From an uncultured Lactobacillus sp. (GTDB taxonomy: Bacteria > Bacillota > Bacilli > Lactobacillales > Lactobacillaceae): a stretch of 64,000 bases of DNA. Under the pieces are notes generated by a model. That model made no database searches, was not told the DNA's origin, and saw only the letters and a list, made by a program, of their open reading frames with translations. This document shows, piece by piece, positions 35,187-43,505 of this stretch (the first letter of the stretch is position 1; every line of letters begins with the position of its first letter). The stretch is taken from NCBI GenBank assembly GCA_937916845.1, contig CALFSK010000069.1, forward strand, positions 62,001 through 126,000, given 5' to 3'. Made by a program: the position numbers and the translations under genes.

Positions 35187-35750
35187 ATGACGAATCAACA
35201 GCAAATTAAGCACTTAACACAGACCGCGATGGTCACGGCACTAATTATTGTTCTAGGTTTCTTTCCGGGGATTCCAGTGGGCTTTATTCCAGTACCGATT
35301 ATTTTACAAAATATGGGGATCTTTTTAGCAGCCGAATTATTAGGACGCAAATACGGCACGGTTGCCGTGGGGCTTTTTCTAGGTTTAGCCACGCTAGGGT
35401 TACCGATTCTATCGGGTGGTCGCGGTGGTGCCGCAGTCTTTGTCGGTCCAACGGGGGGCTACTTAGTCGCATGGTTACTGGCACCAGTCTTAATCGACAC
35501 CTTATTGCAACGGACGCACGCCGCGGAAACACAAAACTGGTGGCGAGAGCTACTGATCGTTTGGATTGCCGGAATTGGGTTCATCGACATCGTTGGGGCT
35601 GTCTGGTTGGCCGTTCAGTCGAACATGGCTTTGCCCGCCGCATTACTCTCCAACTTAGCGTTTGTTCCGGGAGACTTGATCAAGGGGACGCTGGCCGTCG
35701 TGATTGCCCGCCGCGTCCGGAGTGTCGTTGACTTTGGCATTCCGGTTTAG
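35187..35750 (+). CDS. bioY: Biotin transporter substrate-binding component
   Basis: 187 residues, six predicted helices. The BioY pattern is clear: MVTALIIVLGFFPGIPVGFI, IPVPIILQNMGIFLAAELLG, then GGRGGAAVFVGPTGGYL. It binds biotin with high affinity and works with a shared ECF module or alone. The frame is open further upstream but the BioY domain begins after the ATG at 35187, which follows GGGGTGTGCGGGGT. It is in operon with birA nine bases downstream. Control by BirA is inferred from the upstream operator. Confidence 0.94.
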   Translation: MTNQQQIKHLTQTAMVTALIIVLGFFPGIPVGFIPVPIILQNMGIFLAAELLGRKYGTVAVGLFLGLATLGLPILSGGRGGAAVFVGPTGGYLVAWLLAPVLIDTLLQRTHAAETQNWWRELLIVWIAGIGFIDIVGAVWLAVQSNMALPAALLSNLAFVPGDLIKGTLAVVIARRVRSVVDFGIPV

Positions 35751-35759
35751 GAGGGAAAA

Positions 35760-36740
35760 ATGATGGTCGTATCAACAAAGGAAAGAATCTTAACGACGTT
35801 AATGGCCCACCCCGACGAGTGGTTGTCTGGGGATCAGCTGGCACAACAAGTCGGCATCAGTCGCGAAAGTGTCTGGAAAGCCATTAACGGGTTACGTAAA
35901 CGGGGCCACCAAATTGCGAGTCGCAAAAACCGGGGGTATCAGTACGCGGGGAGCCAACAATTAGACGAGTTGGCGATTCAAGTCGCGGCTGGCACTGGGT
36001 TTGACGGCGTGATTCAGGTGACTGACCAAACGACCTCAACGCAGGACTTGGCAAAGCAATTTTTAAGCCAGCACGCGCAACCGCAGTTGGCTGCTTTTTT
36101 TGCCAATCAGCAGACGGCCGGCTACGGTCGGTTGGGGCGATCATTTTATTCACCTAGTCAAACGGGATTATATTTTAGTTTGATTTTACCTAATCCTAGC
36201 AACGACTTGTCGCAGGTTGGTTTGCTGACCACCGGGGTCGTTGTCAGTGTTGTGAAGGTGTTACAGCGGTTTTTCCCAACCCGAGATTTTGGGATGAAAT
36301 GGGTCAACGACATCTTCTTAAACGATCACAAAGTTGGCGGGATCATTACCGAGGCGAGTATGGAATTAGAATCAACTTCGGCGTCGGCTTTTATTGTCGG
36401 TGTTGGCTTAAACCTAACGACCGCAACGTTTCCGCGGGAACTAACGGCCATTGCTCAGGGGATTGACCCTCAAGCAAATGTGGACCGCAACCGGCTAGCG
36501 GCAGCCTTACTCAGCGAACTAGTTGCGGCTTATCAGCAATACCCGACGACCGCGTTTTTACCTTTTTACCGCGATAAGTCGGTGGTACTTGGCCGTGCAG
36601 TGACATTGCAAGTCGGACAACGGACGGTTAACGGAACGGCGTCCGCCATTGATGATCAGGGTGGGTTAGTCTTACAGTTACCGAATGGTCAGCACCAAAG
36701 TTTTACGAGCGGTGAAGTGACGCGAATACGCCAAGCTTAA
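35760..36740 (+). CDS. birA: Biotin ligase and biotin repressor
   Basis: 326 residues, the bifunctional form. The N-terminal winged helix (GDQLAQQVGISRESVWKAIN, about 21-40) binds DNA. The ligase core has QTAGYGRLGRSFYSPSQTG (biotinyl-AMP loop; the usual GRGR is GRLGR here) and MKWVNDIFLND, followed by a C-terminal SH3-like domain. It biotinylates acetyl-CoA carboxylase and similar proteins and represses biotin uptake. AGGAGGG precedes the ATG. It may autoregulate through the operator at 35110. Confidence 0.95.
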   Translation: MMVVSTKERILTTLMAHPDEWLSGDQLAQQVGISRESVWKAINGLRKRGHQIASRKNRGYQYAGSQQLDELAIQVAAGTGFDGVIQVTDQTTSTQDLAKQFLSQHAQPQLAAFFANQQTAGYGRLGRSFYSPSQTGLYFSLILPNPSNDLSQVGLLTTGVVVSVVKVLQRFFPTRDFGMKWVNDIFLNDHKVGGIITEASMELESTSASAFIVGVGLNLTTATFPRELTAIAQGIDPQANVDRNRLAAALLSELVAAYQQYPTTAFLPFYRDKSVVLGRAVTLQVGQRTVNGTASAIDDQGGLVLQLPNGQHQSFTSGEVTRIRQA

Positions 36741-36752
36741 ATCGCGCTCAGA

Positions 36753-36796
36753 TAAAAAGACCCGTCAGAAATTCAAACTTTTCTGATGGGTCTTTT
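36753..36796 (+). terminator. Terminator of bioY-birA
   Basis: AAAAAGACCCGTCAGAAA pairs with TTTCTGATGGGTCTTTT. Confidence 0.87.
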
Positions 36797-36815
36797 AGTA
36801 TTAGTAGCTTAATTT

Positions 36816-37982
36816 TTAAAGGTTACCGGTACTTTTCAGCCGCTTTTCTAAGAGGTAAGCGTCCATGTAACCAAAGGATAATTCGACAACTTGGTCAAGT
36901 TCAATTAACGTGCCAACGTGGTTGATTTGGTTTTCTTCATCCACGCTGTAGAAAATAAAGTGGCCGTTTGTGATGGCACCAGGATAACCGGTCATCGCTG
37001 GCAACATTGGATTTTCAGTTGTTAAGTGGACCAGGTTATTGAAAGTGCCCGATTGACGTAAAATCGCTTCGAATAAATCGGTCGTTGCATCGAATAGGCG
37101 TTCATTGTTCAAAACGGGTTGAACGTCCAGTTCGTATTGCCGGTTTAATTCAATGAATCCGCGCATGGTTTGCAAGTAGTCGGATTGAATCGTGACGGAC
37201 TCAATTAACGACTGCCGGCAAAGGGTGTAGCCGCCGAACTGGCCGGTCATGTCGACTAGGTTTAATAAGACGCTATCGCTGTTGAGGGCGTTAACAAAGC
37301 CGACGAAGAACATGTCAGAACCGTCCGCTGAACGAATGGTGATTAGCTGATGTTTTTCTTGGGCCTGTTTTAAAGTTTCGGCGATTGCAGCTTTGCCGGA
37401 AATCTTAATGGTATCTTCATGCTGGTACTTCGTTTTAACGAAGGTGCTCTCTAATAGTAGTTCGTTACCGCGAAATTCGATAATTTGAACCGCGTCAAGG
37501 TCTAACGACTGCGTGTCGTTGTGGCGGAAGTTGAATTTATCGAACGTTTTAAAATCAAAATTAGCTGAATTAATATTGGTCACTTGGCCTTCAATGTACT
37601 TATCGTTATTGGCCAAGACGAGTAGGACGACTTGCTGGCTAGCCACCGCTTTACTCATGATTTGTGATAGAGCAGCGTGACGGTCGTCTAAGTGGAGTGG
37701 CTCTTGTGGGACTGCATTCAGACGCTCTGCCGTGGCATTTTCGAGTCGAAACGCCATGTTATCTAAGTCTTCACTCATCATTTCGACTTCATCGATAACG
37801 TCGTAGCGCATAAAAACGGCGCCATCCTGTACCCCGGCGTCATCGTAAGTGTTCATGACCACGCCATCGGGTGCCAGACTATCGATATAACCGGTATAAA
37901 CCACTTCGCTATTAGCCTGATAAAGATTGATGAGGTGGGCTTGTTTTGCTGCTACTTGCAGGTCTTCCATAATTGTACTCAT
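36816..37982 (-). CDS. Protein with three repeated small beta-type domains
   Basis: 388 residues, acidic and soluble. Three stretches share a layout of a G-x-V/I start, a short loop and a V-ΦΦ-E strand: VYTGYIDSLAPDGVVMNTYD (about 40), IEGQVTNINSANFDFKTFD (about 145) and FFVGFVNALNSDSVLLNLVD (about 230). They look like Sm/SH3-like barrels, which is an inference. The ATG at 37982 has AAGGGGG upstream; an earlier in-frame start at 38018 lacks one. No family recognised. It is divergent from padR. Confidence 0.7.
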   Translation of the reverse strand: MSTIMEDLQVAAKQAHLINLYQANSEVVYTGYIDSLAPDGVVMNTYDDAGVQDGAVFMRYDVIDEVEMMSEDLDNMAFRLENATAERLNAVPQEPLHLDDRHAALSQIMSKAVASQQVVLLVLANNDKYIEGQVTNINSANFDFKTFDKFNFRHNDTQSLDLDAVQIIEFRGNELLLESTFVKTKYQHEDTIKISGKAAIAETLKQAQEKHQLITIRSADGSDMFFVGFVNALNSDSVLLNLVDMTGQFGGYTLCRQSLIESVTIQSDYLQTMRGFIELNRQYELDVQPVLNNERLFDATTDLFEAILRQSGTFNNLVHLTTENPMLPAMTGYPGAITNGHFIFYSVDEENQINHVGTLIELDQVVELSFGYMDAYLLEKRLKSTGNL

Positions 37983-38088
37983 CGTGTCTAACCCCCTTAA
38001 GTTAGTATGCTTTATCATAGCACTTTTTGGCTAATTGCCGGTACTTTTAGTCACCTAGGGCCTGGTTTGGTAAGTGACTAAGCTTGCA

Positions 38089-38107
38089 ATATATCTAAAA
38101 GATATAT
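38089..38107 (+). promoter_or_regulatory. Putative PadR operator
   Basis: ATATATCT and AGATATAT are perfect 8-bp arms around AAA, 37 bases before the padR start. Confidence 0.5.
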
Positions 38108-38143
38108 ATACTAAAGCACGCGAAAGATAGGTGACAATGGACG

Positions 38144-38683
38144 ATGTATGAACTTTTTATTCTTGGACAGCTGATGGATCATCCAATGACCGGGTATCAA
38201 CTGCGCAAAGCGTTGACTAGTGTGGTTGGTCAGGAGTTAACGATCAGTTTCGGAGCGCTCTACCCCTTGATGGATAAGTTAGCTGCGGCGGAATTACTGA
38301 CGATGGACTTCAAGCGCACGCCGAGTAAACGACCGCAAAAACTAGCGACGATTACGGCTCATGGTCAAAAACGGTTTCGCACGTTGGTCCTAGCACCCGT
38401 AGCGCTCAACAAGCAAACCCAATTGACTTTTCAGATGAAGGTCAATTTTTTACATTTGCTCACGATGGCAGAACGCGGCATGGTACTAACGGATTTTCAA
38501 CAATTTATCAGTGGTCAGCTAACTCGATTGGCGAGCCAAGCAATGCATATTCATCATAATCCCAATATGTTAGCGGCTGATATTCAGGACGCGTTATTGG
38601 TGAACGACTTGCAACGCGTACGGGCGCAGGCCCAATATGACTGGGTGACCCGACGATTAGATCATATGGAACGGGAGAAATAG
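38144..38683 (+). CDS. PadR-family transcriptional regulator
   Basis: 179 residues. The PadR winged helix is clear: LFILGQLMDHPMTGYQLRKAL, then SFGALYPLMDKLAAAELLTM (about 38-57). The C-terminal half is helical and mediates dimerisation (Vir-like). The start follows a weak ribosome site (GACAATGGACG). It lies five bases before the MFS exporter, so it probably represses that drug-type exporter and itself. Confidence 0.92.
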   Translation: MYELFILGQLMDHPMTGYQLRKALTSVVGQELTISFGALYPLMDKLAAAELLTMDFKRTPSKRPQKLATITAHGQKRFRTLVLAPVALNKQTQLTFQMKVNFLHLLTMAERGMVLTDFQQFISGQLTRLASQAMHIHHNPNMLAADIQDALLVNDLQRVRAQAQYDWVTRRLDHMEREK

Positions 38684-38688
38684 AAAAT

Positions 38689-40122
38689 ATGAAAAATACA
38701 GCTTTTGCGACGGACCCGCAAATCCAAAAGCACCGCTGGTGGATTTTAGTGGCGGTCTGCCTATTTACCTTTATGTCGACGCTGGATGGTAGCATCGTTA
38801 ATATTGCGTTACCAGTGATGAGTAAGGACTTGGGCATACCGATGAACCAAGCGGAATGGGTCGTTTCGATTTATTTGATCGTGATTTGCGCACTACTGCT
38901 ATTATTTGGAAAACTAGGCGACACCTTAGGTAAAATTCGAATCTTCAAAATCGGCTCCGTTCTATTTACGGTGGGGTCGTTGCTGGCGGGATTTAACTCT
39001 GGGCTGACCTTGCTGCTGGTCTCACGGGCCGTTCAGGCGGTGGGCGCAGCCATGACGATGAGTACGAATAACGGCATCATCACCGAAGTGTTCCCGTTTA
39101 AAGAACGCGGGCGTGCACTTGGGATGATTGGGTCCTTCGTTGCCCTCGGAAGTATTGCTGGTCCTGGGATTGGTGGCTTAATTCTAGCTCACTTAAGTTG
39201 GGGCTATATTTTCTGGATCAACATTCCAGTTGGGATTATTGCCATTATTTTAGGCGCTATTATCTTACCAAAAGACGTGACCACGACGGCCCAGCCGCTG
39301 GATAAGCTCGGTTCCGGGTTATTCGCCGTCTTGATGGTGACACTGTTTGCGGGGATCTTCATTGGACAAGAGATTGGGTTTGCGAAACCCATTATTCTAT
39401 TATTATTTGCGGTATCCGCCATTATCTTGGCCGCCTTTATCCGGGTGGAATTACACCATGATAATCCAGTGTTGGCGTTGAAGCTGTTCAAAAATGCGCA
39501 GTTTAGTATCAGTATTCTCTGTGCTTTACTGATTTTTATCGCTAACTTTTTCTTCAACGTTATTGCGCCGTTTTATTTGGAAAACGCGCGGGGCTTAGCG
39601 GCTAATTATGCGGGCTATGCGTTAATGACGTTCCCGATTGTCCAAGTCATTGTGGCGCCGATTGCCGGGGCGGTTTCGGATAAAATTGGCCCAGAATTGT
39701 TAACGTTTATTGGATTGATTTTGATTTCAATCAGTCAAATTGGTTACATGATGGCCAACTTAGCGACGCCGTTATGGATCTTCATGGGCTTTATCGGCCT
39801 CGTTGGTTTCGGTAACGGCATCTTCATGGCACCGAATAACTCGATCGTGATGAGTTCGGTACCGGTCAAAGACCTTGGCGTTGCTGGCGGAATTAACGCG
39901 TTAGCGCGTGAACTGGGAATGATTATCGGAATTTCAGCTGCGACGACCGTGCTGTTCTCAGCGATGAGTCGATCAGCGGGGTACAAAGTCACGTCGTACT
40001 TACCAGCTCATCCAGAAATCTTCATCTCCGGGATGCGCGTGGCCTTCATGGTGTCACTGGTGATCTGCTTGATTGCAACGGTGATTACCGGGATGCGGCT
40101 GTTCAAACGGCAACGTGCTTAA
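38689..40122 (+). CDS. DHA2-type MFS multidrug exporter
   Basis: 477 residues with 14 predicted helices. The DHA2 motifs are present: FMSTLDGSIVNIALPVM at the N-terminus, LLLFGKLGDTLGKIRIF (motif A) and GPGIGGLILAHLSWGYIFWINIP (motif C). It exports hydrophobic drugs with proton counterflow. It is co-transcribed with padR. A copy of the 120-nt sense-oriented 3' repeat and a terminator follow directly. Confidence 0.94.
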   Translation: MKNTAFATDPQIQKHRWWILVAVCLFTFMSTLDGSIVNIALPVMSKDLGIPMNQAEWVVSIYLIVICALLLLFGKLGDTLGKIRIFKIGSVLFTVGSLLAGFNSGLTLLLVSRAVQAVGAAMTMSTNNGIITEVFPFKERGRALGMIGSFVALGSIAGPGIGGLILAHLSWGYIFWINIPVGIIAIILGAIILPKDVTTTAQPLDKLGSGLFAVLMVTLFAGIFIGQEIGFAKPIILLLFAVSAIILAAFIRVELHHDNPVLALKLFKNAQFSISILCALLIFIANFFFNVIAPFYLENARGLAANYAGYALMTFPIVQVIVAPIAGAVSDKIGPELLTFIGLILISISQIGYMMANLATPLWIFMGFIGLVGFGNGIFMAPNNSIVMSSVPVKDLGVAGGINALARELGMIIGISAATTVLFSAMSRSAGYKVTSYLPAHPEIFISGMRVAFMVSLVICLIATVITGMRLFKRQRA

Positions 40123-40136
40123 AATTAATGCCTAAA

Positions 40137-40256
40137 GAGTGGGCCAAAAGGCGGATAGCTTGCGAGCATTAACGTGAAATCAGTGATTATTCCGGGGTTT
40201 GGAATAGTCGCTGATTTCGGGTTAAGCGGAACAAGCTGCCTTTTGGCGCACGTTTC
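40137..40256 (+). repeat. 120-nt structured 3' repeat, copy 2
   Basis: Begins GAGTGGGCCAAAAGGCGG and ends GCGCACGTTTC. The inner stem is GAAATCAGTGATTATTCC with GGAATAGTCGCTGATTTC. The outer stem is GCCAAAAGGC-AGCTTGC with ACAAGCT-GCCTTTTGGC. It lies 14 bases after the MFS stop in the sense orientation. Bases differ from copy 1 in paired positions while pairing is kept. Confidence 0.8.
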
Positions 40257-40270
40257 GACAATAGCAATAG

Positions 40271-40306
40271 GAAAAGCCAACCAGAAATTTTTCTGATTGG
40301 CTTTTT
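40271..40306. terminator. Terminator after 3' repeat copy 2
   Basis: AAAAGCCAACCAGAAA pairs with TTTCTGATTGGCTTTT. It probably serves the convergent small membrane protein gene as well. Confidence 0.85.
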
Positions 40307-40338
40307 GAGTTTTATCCTTAACTCTTTTTGATTGAATG

Positions 40339-40605
40339 CTAACCCTTTAAGTAACCGTAACTCCCTAAAATAACGAGGATGTAGCCGGCGACAATAATCA
40401 GTGACAACAACATGCCACTGCCTTGCTTAAAGCCGCGCGACTGACAAAAGTTTAAACAACTACTCGTTACAACGGTGAGTGTTACCCCAATGAGAATGAC
40501 GCTAAGTAATTGACCCCAACGACCAAATAGAGCACAACCAATCCCAACAATCGTCAAAAGAATAATCACCAACCAGCGTTGGCGCGTCGCTAATTGTCGT
40601 CGCAT
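40339..40605 (-). CDS. Small three-helix membrane protein
   Basis: 88 residues. Basic N-terminus (RRQLATRQR) and three helices (WLVIILLTIVGIGCALF, LLSVILIGVTLTVVTSSC, LLSLIIVAGYILVILGSYGY). GGTGGG is seven bases before the ATG at 40605; the ATG at 40620 has none. Family not recognised. Confidence 0.7.
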   Translation of the reverse strand: MRRQLATRQRWLVIILLTIVGIGCALFGRWGQLLSVILIGVTLTVVTSSCLNFCQSRGFKQGSGMLLSLIIVAGYILVILGSYGYLKG

Positions 40606-40722
40606 GTTTGATCCCACCATCTAAATAGTTAATGTGTTGAATGTTCTGTTTAGTAAAATTTTAACATTGCCAGTAGACTTTTTCCAGTCGTTTCAGGGAA
40701 TTCGCGGGTTAATCTGGGATTC

Positions 40723-41685
40723 CTATGCGCGTTTTTCTTGTTGTTGATCAGCTTGATGGGCCAAAACGTCATCGAAAGCGTGGAACTTTTCAATAATGGT
40801 GTTGGCAGAGGCTTGAAATTTAGTCTCTTCATCATCGGTCAACGCTAACGTCGTGACACTTTCAACCCCGTCCTTACCAATGATGGCCGGTTGTCCAATG
40901 TAAGTCTCGAAACGGTCGCTGTAAGCAGATACCGGGCAGGCGAGGCGGGCGTTGGCGAAGACGGCTTCGCTTAGTTTAACCGCGCAGGTCGCGATGGCAA
41001 AACTCGTGTAGCCTTTCCCGGCATGAACTGCCCAGCCACCATGACGTGCTTGAGATTCTAGCGCGTCTAAATCGAGGTCGTGGGTCTTAGCTAGTTCAGT
41101 GATTGGAATCCCGTTGACTTGGACGGTGGACCAGGCGCTGAATTGGGATTCCCCGTGTTCGCCGTAAACGTAGCCGGTCACGTTTTTAGGATCACAGTCG
41201 AAGACTTCGGATACGACCTTTTGCATACGAGCCGTATCAAGAAAGGTCCCCGTGCCGAAGACTTGTTGCCGGGAGAGCCCGGTTGCACGTTGGAAGTAGT
41301 GGGTAATGGCGTCACATGGGTTCATCGTATCAATGACGACACCGTTAAAGCCCGTTGCTTTAACTTTTGGCGCAATGTCTTGAACGATTTTACGGGTATA
41401 TTCGAATTCCGCCCACCGGTTGCCGGAAGCGTGATCTAGCGCGTGGATGTTGCCACTAGTGATGAAAAGGATATCTGTATCCGTTAGTTCTGAGTAGTCG
41501 TTAATTTTGATAATGGTTCGGCTATCCAAACGCGCCTGAGCATCTTGTAAGTCCAGTTGTTCAGCCCGGGCCTTTCCAACGTTCGTATCAATCAAAATCA
41601 ATTCATCAGCGATTCCTTTACAGACAAGGGTATAAGCAATGGTGGCGCCAACGTGGCCCACACCGATAATGGCATATTTTCGCAT
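40723..41685 (-). CDS. L-2-hydroxyisocaproate-type dehydrogenase
   Basis: 320 residues of the lactate/malate dehydrogenase family. NAD site IIGVGHVGATIAYTL, catalytic Asp/His in VFGTGTFLDTARMQ and YGEHGESQFSAWSTV. The substrate loop GNIHALDHASGNRW and the sequence NPCDAITHYFQ resemble L-hydroxyisocaproate dehydrogenases rather than lactate dehydrogenases. It reduces branched 2-oxo acids from amino acid catabolism to hydroxy acids, regenerating NAD. Substrate preference is an inference. Confidence 0.85.
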   Translation of the reverse strand: MRKYAIIGVGHVGATIAYTLVCKGIADELILIDTNVGKARAEQLDLQDAQARLDSRTIIKINDYSELTDTDILFITSGNIHALDHASGNRWAEFEYTRKIVQDIAPKVKATGFNGVVIDTMNPCDAITHYFQRATGLSRQQVFGTGTFLDTARMQKVVSEVFDCDPKNVTGYVYGEHGESQFSAWSTVQVNGIPITELAKTHDLDLDALESQARHGGWAVHAGKGYTSFAIATCAVKLSEAVFANARLACPVSAYSDRFETYIGQPAIIGKDGVESVTTLALTDDEETKFQASANTIIEKFHAFDDVLAHQADQQQEKRA

Positions 41686-42002
41686 AAAAAAGCCTCCAAT
41701 TTTATTATTAAGACTATATCTAATAATCTAATCATTCTTTAATAATGGTGACAAGTTTACAGCGGTGACGGGGCATCGTCAATCAATGAAAAGGGTTACC
41801 TTTTAAAAACGTTATTTTCTTAATGGTGAAAGGGGCCACGTCCGTTGACGACGTCTAGGTGCTTAAGATAACAAGTAAAATAGCGATTGTTACAAAAGAT
41901 GACATTGATTTGTGGAAAGTCACTAAATTAACGCTGAAAATCGTGAAGGTTGAAAAAAATGAGCCTAAATATTAAAAAAATTTAGGTTTATTTGATTAGT
42001 AA

Positions 42003-42019
42003 TGTTATAATTTATGACA
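42003..42019 (+). promoter_or_regulatory. GlnR box upstream of amtB
   Basis: TGTTATAATTTATGACA is an exact match to TGTNAN7TNACA, 28 bases before the amtB start codon. GlnR represses nitrogen genes under nitrogen excess. The rest of 41686-42002 holds the divergent hydroxyacid dehydrogenase promoter region and no gene. Confidence 0.75.
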
Positions 42020-42047
42020 TCAAGTGGTATAGATTGGAGTTGTTATT

Positions 42048-43364
42048 ATGAATGCAGCAAACTCAACGTTTTTGATTCTTTCCAGCATATTGGTTTTCTT
42101 TATGACGCCCGGTTTAGCCTTTTTCTACGGTGGGTTAGTTTCTAAACGTAACGTTGTCAACACGTTATTATCAGTGTTTATGATTTGCGGGTTAGCGATT
42201 ATTTTATGGTTGGCAGTTGGCTACTCGTTGTCGTTTTCGGGAAACGTTTTTGGCGTTGTTGGTGATTTAAAAGCGGTGTGGTTACACGGTGTTGATCTGA
42301 CTGGGTTGACGCCAACGAAAATTACTAATGGGTTGTACCTCATTTTCCAAATGATGTTTGCGATTATTACACCCGCTTTGTTCGTGGGTGCCGTAGTTGG
42401 CCGCATTCGCTTTAAATTTCTATTATCATTTATTATTTGTTGGTCGGTATTGATCTATTACCCAATGGTTCATATGGTTTGGGATAACGGATTTCTGGCC
42501 AACTTAGGGGTCATCGATTTTGCTGGTGGGACGGTGGTCCACATCAACGCTGGGGTGACCGCGCTAGTTTTGTCGATTTTCCTTGGCCCGCGGCGTAAGT
42601 TTGGTCAGGACACTGAAGCCCATTACAACGTGTTGTGGGTGTTACTAGGCACCGCAATTTTGTGGATTGGTTGGTACGGCTTTAACGCTGGGTCCGCGTT
42701 GGCTATGAATGACATTGCCGTTCAGGCTTTTTTGACGACGACGGTGGCGACCGCGACGTCGATGATGACGTGGATGGTTATTGAAATGATTACCCGGGGC
42801 AAACCGACGCTTGTGGGCGTCTGCACTGGAACGTTGTGCGGTCTAGTTGGGATTACGCCGGCTTGCGGGTACGTCACGATTTCGGGGGCGTTCTGGATTG
42901 GACTCCTAGCGACCTTTGCGAGTTACGGGTTCATCAGCCTGATTAAACCGCGGTTAGGAATTGACGACGCGCTCGATGCGTTTGGTTGCCACGGGGTTTC
43001 TGGGATTGTCGGAAGTATTTTGACCGGACTATTTGCCAGTAAGCAGGTCAACAGTTCGATTGCCCAAAGTGGGCTGTTCTATGGGGGTGGCTTTAAATTG
43101 TTTGGCTTACAATTACTAGCCACGGCCTTTACGATTGTGTTTACCGCAGCGATTTGTACGATCATTATTGTCGGCTTACGACGAGTCGTTAAGATGCGCG
43201 TTGACGAACAGGAAGAAGCACTTGGACTTGATCAAGGCGAACACGGCGAAGTCGCCGACTACACGGTTCCAATGAGCAAGGAATTGAGTAGTATGCAAGC
43301 GCACAGTGAGGAGTTCAAGGGGCAGTTGTCACAGTTGTTGAATCATCAGGAACGGTTCCGATGA
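42048..43364 (+). CDS. amtB: Ammonium transporter
   Basis: 438 residues with 11 predicted helices. The family motifs are clear: MTPGLAFFYGGLVSKRNVVN, DFAGGTVVHINAGVTALVL and DALDAFGCHGVSGIVGSI, which includes the pore histidines. It conducts ammonium or ammonia. The cytoplasmic tail of about 55 residues is longer than usual and acidic. No glnK gene is adjacent. A GlnR box before it indicates nitrogen control. A degraded remnant of the 3' repeat lies just after the stop. Confidence 0.95.
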   Translation: MNAANSTFLILSSILVFFMTPGLAFFYGGLVSKRNVVNTLLSVFMICGLAIILWLAVGYSLSFSGNVFGVVGDLKAVWLHGVDLTGLTPTKITNGLYLIFQMMFAIITPALFVGAVVGRIRFKFLLSFIICWSVLIYYPMVHMVWDNGFLANLGVIDFAGGTVVHINAGVTALVLSIFLGPRRKFGQDTEAHYNVLWVLLGTAILWIGWYGFNAGSALAMNDIAVQAFLTTTVATATSMMTWMVIEMITRGKPTLVGVCTGTLCGLVGITPACGYVTISGAFWIGLLATFASYGFISLIKPRLGIDDALDAFGCHGVSGIVGSILTGLFASKQVNSSIAQSGLFYGGGFKLFGLQLLATAFTIVFTAAICTIIIVGLRRVVKMRVDEQEEALGLDQGEHGEVADYTVPMSKELSSMQAHSEEFKGQLSQLLNHQERFR

Positions 43365-43370
43365 AATGAA

Positions 43371-43412
43371 GAGTGGATTAAGCGGAATAAACTGACTGTT
43401 ACCACATGTTTC
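43371..43412 (+). repeat. Collapsed remnant of the 120-nt 3' repeat
   Basis: GAGTGGATTAAGCGGAATAA then ACTG and CATGTTTC match the start, the GGGTTAAGCGGARCAARCTG block and the GCACGTTTC end of full copies, with the inner stem region deleted. It lies six bases after the amtB stop. Confidence 0.55.
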
Positions 43413-43430
43413 TACTATAAAACTATAACT

Positions 43431-43481
43431 AAAGCCCCATTCAAGTTCGTCGTTAAAACGGACAACTTGAATGGGGCTTTT
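43431..43481. terminator. Bidirectional terminator between amtB and rpiA
   Basis: AAAGCCCCATTCAAGTT pairs with AACTTGAATGGGGCTTT, a long perfect stem closing the convergent genes. Confidence 0.88.
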
Positions 43482-43505
43482 ACTATGGTACAAATGATCA
43501 GCGAT

